Assembly: GCF_932526225.1 (NCBI RefSeq)
Contig: NC_064041.1
Coordinates: 188,001-252,000 of the forward strand
Source of the DNA: Nematostella vectensis
Taxonomy: Eukaryota > Cnidaria > Anthozoa > Actiniaria > Edwardsiidae
Reading direction: 5' to 3'
DNA: 64,000 nt
Part shown: positions 58,329 through 64,000 of the stretch, one piece after another
How positions within the stretch are numbered: the stretch's first letter is position 1
Layout: each line of letters starts with the position of its first letter
The notes under the pieces: generated by a model
The model's database searches: none
What the model was told of the DNA's origin: nothing
What the model saw: the letters and a program-made list of their open reading frames with translations, nothing else
Program-made: the position numbers and the translations under genes

Positions 58329-59337
58329 TTAAACACATTGACCCCTGAACCGGCCTGTACCGGCTTTGGGAAGTACCCACAACCCAAAAAATTCATAAAT
58401 TCAAAATAAACACAACAAGATGAAGATACTCAGGCATCAGTCTAAGGGATAAATGGTCTTGCAGATATGCATCCAACCAAGGTGTTGGCATCTACTCTTA
58501 AGCCAAATAATAGCACAGGTTCTTTGACAAATCTCAAATCGAACAAGGAGAGAAAAGCAGAATCACCCCTCTCAATAAAACGCTCAAAATACCACACAAG
58601 GGAGAGAGATCAGCAAACACAGCTCAAGACACAAATAGATACCTTTATTCTGATCCTCCAGGTACATTTCCTTGGCCTCAAAACACAATGCCCATTCCTT
58701 GAAGGATTGTACAACCACGAAAATTTGTTTACGTATTGCAAAGCATTCTGGGAGACACAGGGGAAAATTCACGAGGGGAGGGCCAGTCAACACTCCTCTC
58801 CCCAAAGTCAGATGGTTTTTTATAAGTCTTTTCACCCCGAAGCCAAACGAATCAATTCCAGGCCATACAGACCCAGAATAGCAGTGTAAACAATTTTGGA
58901 ATCAATTTGGTTTCAGAAAAGACAGCATTTAGGAGAGCTGTGGTGATTCATTAGAAAATTATTTTCTCATCCGGGCAAAGCCAAACAAGAAAAAATCATC
59001 ATGAATCCACCTTTGCTTGCAAATATCCATAAGCAAAGCACTCAATTATGCCCCAAAAGACTTCATGATGTCCTGAGACACTCCCCTAATATGCTCATAG
59101 CTGTATTTTTGATGAAAAATACAAGCAACCATCAACTTGTGCTGGCTTCAGCACATCGACGAGGGATTAAAAGTGGGGACCGCAAAGCACTGTTGGAAAG
59201 CTTGGATACCGCTGACTAGGTGCAGCTGTGTTTGACTTTGACGGGCTGTATAAAACTCAGAATAGGGGGGGAGGTATCTGTTTTCAGTCTGTTTTTTGTA
59301 AATTCAGCTCCAAAAAAGCCAGGAGTCAATGGGTTAA
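58329..59337. mobile_element. Non-autonomous DNA element, about 1 kb
   Basis: The ends are imperfect inverted repeats: TTAAACACATTGACCCCTG at the left and CAGGAGTCAATGGGTTAA at the right (TTAACCCATTGACTCCTG reversed). TTAA-type text is at both ends. It holds a 140-codon plus-strand open frame (58467-58889; RKAESPLSIKRSKYHTRERD, FLGLKTQCPFLEGLYNHE) and a 72-codon one (59001-59219), neither recognised. I recall TTAACCCATTGACTCC-type ends as common in cnidarian genomes, from memory. Confidence 0.55.
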
Positions 59338-60357
59338 ACAATCTTTCCTGTCCTTACAAAGGCGATTAGAAATATTTCATTTATTTTGAATTTATGAATT
59401 TTTGAAAAAACCCACTAGAAAAATGTAGTTTATAATATTTGAAAAATAACGCAATTCTCGCTTTGTGTTGATATAATACTTGCCACGTCTTGCCAAAAAC
59501 AACAAAAACAACCTGAATAACAAAAAAGAAGTTCGCAATCCTTCCCGTTTCGAAATAAAAAAATATTGTTTTGCTCTAGTTTGTCTAAGCTTCTGAGTCC
59601 ATTTTCATGGGTTATTTTAATTGTTGCCATGCAAGTTACATACAAGGTAATCAACAATATGCGAAAAACGAACACACCAAGTCACACAGTCTAGTCACTG
59701 TATACAAAGTTTCGCTGGCTAGACTTTCATGTAATTGTTTACAACTTGCTTCAAAGTCTGCAACTAGGCTTATTTGGCTAATATCCTTTGTGGTGCTTTC
59801 TGTGTTGCCTCAGAATGCTAGCAGGGATGATGACTGAAAAGGTAGATGTTTTTAGACCTGTTCACTCGCAAACGCGTTAAAGCGTATGAATATTTAGCGA
59901 GATGATACTCTCGAGCCACTCTCAAGTACAATATGCACGAGTGTCGAGTACTTGCTAGTGGAGGTTATACTACTCTACACCTGCACTGTACACTGTACTG
60001 CAAAGCTGACAATTGAAAAACATGAAAAGTGAAAAGTGTGAAAACATGTCTTTGAAGTAATCTGATTGTTGTTGTAAAGATTGAAAATAAAGCTCGGGGT
60101 ATAAATAAAGTTTGGGAGCGTATAAAGTCGAATAATAGATACCCGGCTACTTTTGTAATCTTGTAAAACTTAGCCATATGAATTAAGAACTTGTAACTTA
60201 ATATGCAGCAAAAGCCTGGTGATTCTGATAGTGTTTGTAACTTGACACTTCGCAGGACGAAATCCAAGGTTGAATGGCTTGTTGAAACTGTTGCAACGGC
60301 AATTTACTAAACTAGGTTCCAAACAAGCTGGGGATCTCATTTTAAAAGCACACCCAC
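59338..60357. other. Intron or intergenic, nothing recognised
   Basis: No exon with both splice signals and coding bias stands out on either strand. Confidence 0.4.
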
Positions 60358-60508
60358 CTTTGACTGTTTTAGCGCTTCCATCGATATCACCGTATTCCAA
60401 CAACGACATAAGAACTTTAGGTTTAGTGATAAGCGTGTTTCTCGAACTTGGTCGGTTGGCTTTGTCATTCAAAGTTCCCTCAAAAGATGCCAGACTCAAT
60501 TCACTCAT
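60358..60508 (-). CDS. Candidate first exon, minus-strand gene
   Basis: Opens with ATG at 60508-60506, reads MSELSLASFEGTLNDKANRP, SSRNTLITKPKVLMSLLEY and GDIDGSAKTVK, and ends in phase 1 before GTGGGT. Reading past the donor continues in frame but loses coding character. No domain is recognised; the exon has no signal peptide. Its short distance to a second ATG on the other strand suggests a divergent pair. Confidence 0.5.
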
Positions 60509-60727
60509 ATCTTTTTTTCGCTAGCTGATAAACGCGAAAAAGCTGAGTATTTGAAGAAGATAGCAAACGATAACTCCGAGTAAAACATCTCGTTTGGTCT
60601 TATTGGCGCGAAAACCTCCTGAACCTAGGGACTTATAGGTAGACCGAGCCCCCCTCGGGCACAGAAAGCCCGCCTGAGAAGATAACCGCTGTCAAGTTAA
60701 TCGCAGGCGCTTTGATTTCTAGCCAAA
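60509..60727. promoter_or_regulatory. Possible bidirectional promoter
   Basis: A 219-bp gap between two opposed start codons. It is GC-richer than its surroundings, lacks a TATA box, and has CCAAAATGGC at the plus-strand start codon, a YY1-like element that often overlaps the start of housekeeping genes. CCCGAGG-like and GGGC motifs are present. Confidence 0.4.
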
Positions 60728-60751
60728 ATGGCGTCACGATCAAGCAACAAG
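60728..60751 (+). CDS. Candidate first coding exon, plus-strand gene
   Basis: ATG in a strong context (CCAAAATGG) opens MASRSSNK and a GTATTT donor follows at once. Eight codons only; downstream exons were not found in the window, where two mobile elements follow. Support is the start context and the donor. Confidence 0.35.
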
Positions 60752-61127
60752 GTATTTTTCTCGTCCAGATCATTGTCACATATTTAAAGCATATCTTCCC
60801 TCAGATGTACGACGATGGCCTATATCAATGCTGCCGGGCTATTAAGGGCTTAAAGGAACTCTATGATAAGTATTAGCAGTATGAAAACATTAAAAAACAT
60901 TAGAAACATTCCAGTAAAAATTCAGTGGAAATTTGGATCACCACTCACAGCGAAAACAAGTCACTAAATGCACTTATTTTACCAACTGTGCACTGTTGAA
61001 AACAATTTTAGCAAGATCAGATTTGTTGTGGGTTATTGTGATAAGAATGAAGATATGGTACTTTTTAGGGGTTTGAGAACAGAGGGACTAAAAGTTAAAG
61101 TTTTCTAGATTATTTAAGGTAATGAAA

Positions 61128-61562
61128 CCTATTATCGGACAATGCCCTATTATCTCAAACAATAGGAAACACAACGAAGAATGACCAATCAAGTCGAAAA
61201 AACAACATTCAGAAAACAGGTATTCTGAAGCTTTTTAAGAGTGTTTATTGTTTCGCAAATCTAGAAATAATTTACTCGGAGGACAAAAAGAAGTCGCAAA
61301 AAATCCAAGATTTACCGATTGTGATGAAAGTCGCTCAGCGAATCCGCCATTTTGTTGTTGATCTTCCAGGGTGCTATTTGGCCGCTGTTTCCGTAGACAC
61401 TTGGGGATAGCTCGGATTGTTTGCACGTAGCCTCGGTGCCCTATTATCAGACGGCCGGCCAAACGCCTGCTGTATTTTATGGAAAATGAAGCATGATTTT
61501 GCTTTTTACGAAGGAATTTGCCGTCCGATAATAGGTTAGAGCATCCAATAATAGGGCTTCAC
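61128..61562. mobile_element. MITE-like inverted-repeat element
   Basis: The left end GAAACCTATTATCGGACAAT and right end (reading inward on the minus strand) GAAGCCCTATTATTGGATGC are related. Both continue into a second CCTATTATC block, giving two repeats of the TATTATCGGA core per end. About 435 bp, no coding capacity. Confidence 0.55.
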
Positions 61563-61750
61563 AACACTTCTTACTAACGATTGTTTTCCGCCGAATTTAA
61601 CCATCAAATTTTCTTTATCTAGGTCGAATTATTATATTCAAAAGTCAGTGATTTCTAGCTGTAAAACCTAAGATTCAATTGTGTTTAGTACGCGAGATAT
61701 TTTTGCATAAATCTTTATTGTCCGATAATACTGTAGGTACCATGACCTTA

Positions 61751-62408
61751 GAGTCCAGACCTGGGACTTTGCGCTCGACATTCTGGCTCGCGTGAAAGAG
61801 GGTCCAGTATTTATAGCATGCGCATGCGCGAAAATACACCGCATATATGCGGTATGGCCTGGTTGCTTAGTTCAAGATGGCTGCGAAAGGGACGAGCGAG
61901 GGTTTATTTCAGAAATAATACGCTGATTTTGGTCGTGGGTTAATACTTGATTGCCAATCTTTTCTGAGAACAGGACCGATGATAATTTGAGTCTGGAAAA
62001 TATATCAATCAAAGAGCTTTTCCGTTTTCGTTATTTTCACGCGCGCGCTTTAGGCAATAGCGTCATTTCAAACGAGCGCGTGCTTTTTTGGAATTTGATT
62101 TTCAATCACATTTTATCGCGTTTTTATAGAAAACAAATCCCAAGCAGTTCGCTGATATTCCTTTACATGTACAAAACATTCTTTTCAACTTAGCGATGAT
62201 CGATTTTTGTAGCTCTGCACTCGACAAGGGCTAGCGGGAATCAACCCTCCTTCTTAGGCACGTCCGTTATTGCGCGCGCTCGTATTTCAATTTTTTCCGT
62301 GAAGATCGCTGATTGGTACATGTTCGCGCATGCGCATGCAATAAATACTGAACCCTCTTTCACGCGAGTCAGAATGTCGAGCGCAAAGAGAGTCCCAGGT
62401 CTGGACTA
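61751..62408. mobile_element. MULE-like MITE with long inverted ends and 10-bp duplication
   Basis: CATGACCTTA flanks both sides (61741-61750 and 62409-62418). The inverted ends are about 95 bp: GAGTCCAGACCTGGGACT, GCGCTCGACATTCTGGCTCG, CGTGAAAGAGGGTCCAGTAT and GCATGCGCATGCGCG each reappear as reverse complement near 62,310-62,408. Long ends and a 9-10-bp duplication fit Mutator-like elements. 658 bp; internal frames are not recognised. Confidence 0.85.
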
Positions 62409-62418
62409 CATGACCTTA

Positions 62419-63029
62419 ATACTTGCAACTTCTAACAAAACACTTTGACAATTCGTCATTCGAGACTTTGTTATCAACTCGACGCACATGTGATTGTCAT
62501 TTCCAAACCTGTACTCAGAATAATGATACATATTAACCTTTCATCAGAAGAACATGGCTTTGTTTCCATTAACACATGATTTTCTAGAAACTAGCTTTTT
62601 GCTGAAACTGGTTTTACCATGTTGATATGTCAATCTACAAGTTGATGCTGAATTGACCTTAGCGAACAGAACGCTAAATACCTATGTAGAGTAAAATGCA
62701 GTTAAAAGTCGTAAATTTTTAGTATGACAACATCAGCGTGATAAGGATCGAAAGAATATGGATTTTAAAAAGGGGGTCACTGATTTCTTTGGGTGTTTGT
62801 CTCCTCTACATATATAAGTTGATCAAGTTTCAAGTCAGACTTCTTTGTTCAACGAGTCCCAGTTTGGGGGCAGTTATTTGGCATGCACAATCCAGGAGTC
62901 CAGGCAACGTTTTATCTATGAAATGCAAACCTGTATACACCCTTTATACATTATTTTTTCATGGTTTCTGCTATTTGATATTTATAAAGTGTTTGTTCCA
63001 TATTTAAAATTATTAACAAAACGTTAATG
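62419..63029. other. Intergenic, nothing recognised
   Basis: AT-rich sequence between the MITE and the possible terminal exon. Short open frames at 62738-63027 lack splice and domain support. Confidence 0.4.
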
Positions 63030-63147
63030 TTATAAGCGCTCTTCCTCATCAACATCCTCGCTCATATCTGATTTGCTGTCTTCCTCTTTTTCTTTCTTGG
63101 CTTCACTTTTCTCAAAAGGAGAAGAACGAAAAGCCTTCTTGGTTTTT
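63030..63147 (-). CDS. Possible terminal exon of a charged nuclear-type protein
   Basis: After an acceptor-like ATGACGCAG the minus strand reads KTKKAFRSSPFEKSEAKKEK, EEDSKSDMSEDVDEEERL and stops at 63032-63030. Alternating basic and acidic stretches resemble the tails of nuclear or nucleolar proteins. The rest of the gene would lie to the right, partly beyond the window. The polypyrimidine tract is weak, so a processed pseudogene or chance frame is possible. Confidence 0.4.
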
Positions 63148-64000
63148 CTGCGTCATATTAAGCATCAACCTTTATCAGGTTGACAACCTGGAATTGGTAG
63201 CACCTTTGAGAAATTGAGTGTCTTCAGTTTTTCTTTTTTTTTTTCAGCGAATTCTTTCGCCTGCACTTTCTGATCAGCTTGCAAGGTCATGTTAGATGGT
63301 AAACAAGAAATAATAACTTAAAAGGTTTAACGTTTTGGTTTTTTAGGGGTAATTCGTTTGCTTCTGTGGTATTTTATAGGGCAGCAATTTTTGGTGTTTA
63401 GGTATTTGAGGGCTATGTTTCAAATTTCCTGACAAGCATCCCTATCACTTTTACCCTGAAAAAGTATTGAAGCCTACTGTATGTTATTTCATACCAAGTG
63501 CATTATTAAACAAAATGTAGTTCTCAATTTGGAATTTTTGATCCCGCAACAGTGCCCAGTGAAACAACTCTTTTGATTCCATGTTTTTCTCTTTTGTAGC
63601 TGAGGTTAGTCCAGCTATTATACTGTTGCTGGGAGTCTATGAAATATAAGTAAATTGATGTTTTAATCAGTGTCTACAACTACAGCTTATTTACAGACTT
63701 AGACTAGATAATGGTATAGTACCCCCCCCCCCAATTTTTGCTATTTTTGGGGGATGAGTTAGACTGTCTAGTTGGTTGAGTTGAGTGCTACACAGCATTT
63801 ATAACTGTAGATGTCATGTGAAGGGAAGTAAAAAAAAGATGCACTAGAAAGGGATAAGGGTGGGGGGAAGGAAGCGTCTTCCCGCCATGCTTTGCGCGAA
63901 AAAAAATTCACTTTTAGTGGCTCGCAAAGTGGCGATCGGAGCGTAATCGTAGCGTGACTTGACGAGCCCAGTGCTCCTCTGCGGGATCGTCCAATGGTAA
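63148..64000. other. Intergenic or upstream exon region
   Basis: A minus-strand Lys-rich stretch at 63,235-63,295 (MTLQADQKVQAKEFAEKKKK) stops shortly after and cannot be joined to the possible exon downstream. A run of 12 cytosines lies at 63,722. The last 120 bases are GC-richer. Confidence 0.35.

Noticed and set aside
58584-58835. Minus-strand frame with FAIRKQIFVVVQSFKEW as an exon of the 60.5-kb gene
   Set aside because: It sits inside the 1-kb DNA element and overlaps a longer plus-strand frame; phases do not fit.

Overview
The window looks like intron-rich, transposon-littered eukaryotic DNA, AT-rich overall. Canonical AG/GT-bounded exons, a secreted protein joining PA14-like and AbfB-like domains, and a mixed load of CR1/L2-like non-LTR elements, Ty3/gypsy and BEL-like LTR elements, a THAP/HTH_Tnp_4 transposase and many small terminal-inverted-repeat elements all fit a cnidarian, probably an anthozoan (coral or sea anemone). 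That is inference from family content; no rRNA, tRNA or named marker gene was found to prove it.

Layout. 1-7.9 kb: remnant of a non-LTR retrotransposon (1.87-3.27 kb), a MITE, hairpins and a minisatellite. 7.9-21 kb: the one well-supported host gene, on the minus strand, with nine joined exons and a possible tenth. It encodes a signal peptide, a PA14-like domain, an Ala/Gly-rich and a Ser/Gly/Asn-rich linker, an AbfB-like beta-trefoil and an unrecognised C-terminal region. Its introns hold a fold-back element, a 90-bp minisatellite, a nearly full non-LTR element ending in a pure (CGT)192 array, and a 34-bp minisatellite. 21-34 kb: a MITE with a 9-bp target duplication, a BEL-like gag remnant, an uncharacterised repetitive protein-coding relic (26.3-27.6 kb), a minus-strand non-LTR element with a PHD-like finger, a gypsy RNase H fragment, and a decayed protein kinase with a 98-bp minisatellite.

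34-50 kb: a nested transposon block with two non-LTR elements, a THAP/HTH transposase inserted in one of them, three gypsy relics, and a 5.1-kb palindrome without a spacer (40,596-45,704, centre GGCGCC). 50-60 kb: mostly noncoding, with dispersed GC-rich repeats, a 0.69-kb tandem duplication, a 1-kb DNA element and one orphan exon. 60.3-60.8 kb: a likely divergent promoter between two short first exons. 61-62.4 kb: two inverted-repeat elements, one with a 10-bp target duplication. 63.0-63.15 kb: a possible terminal exon of a gene entering from the right.

The genes do not form a pathway. Most coding signal is dead mobile DNA; the PA14/AbfB gene and the divergent pair are the likely living host content.
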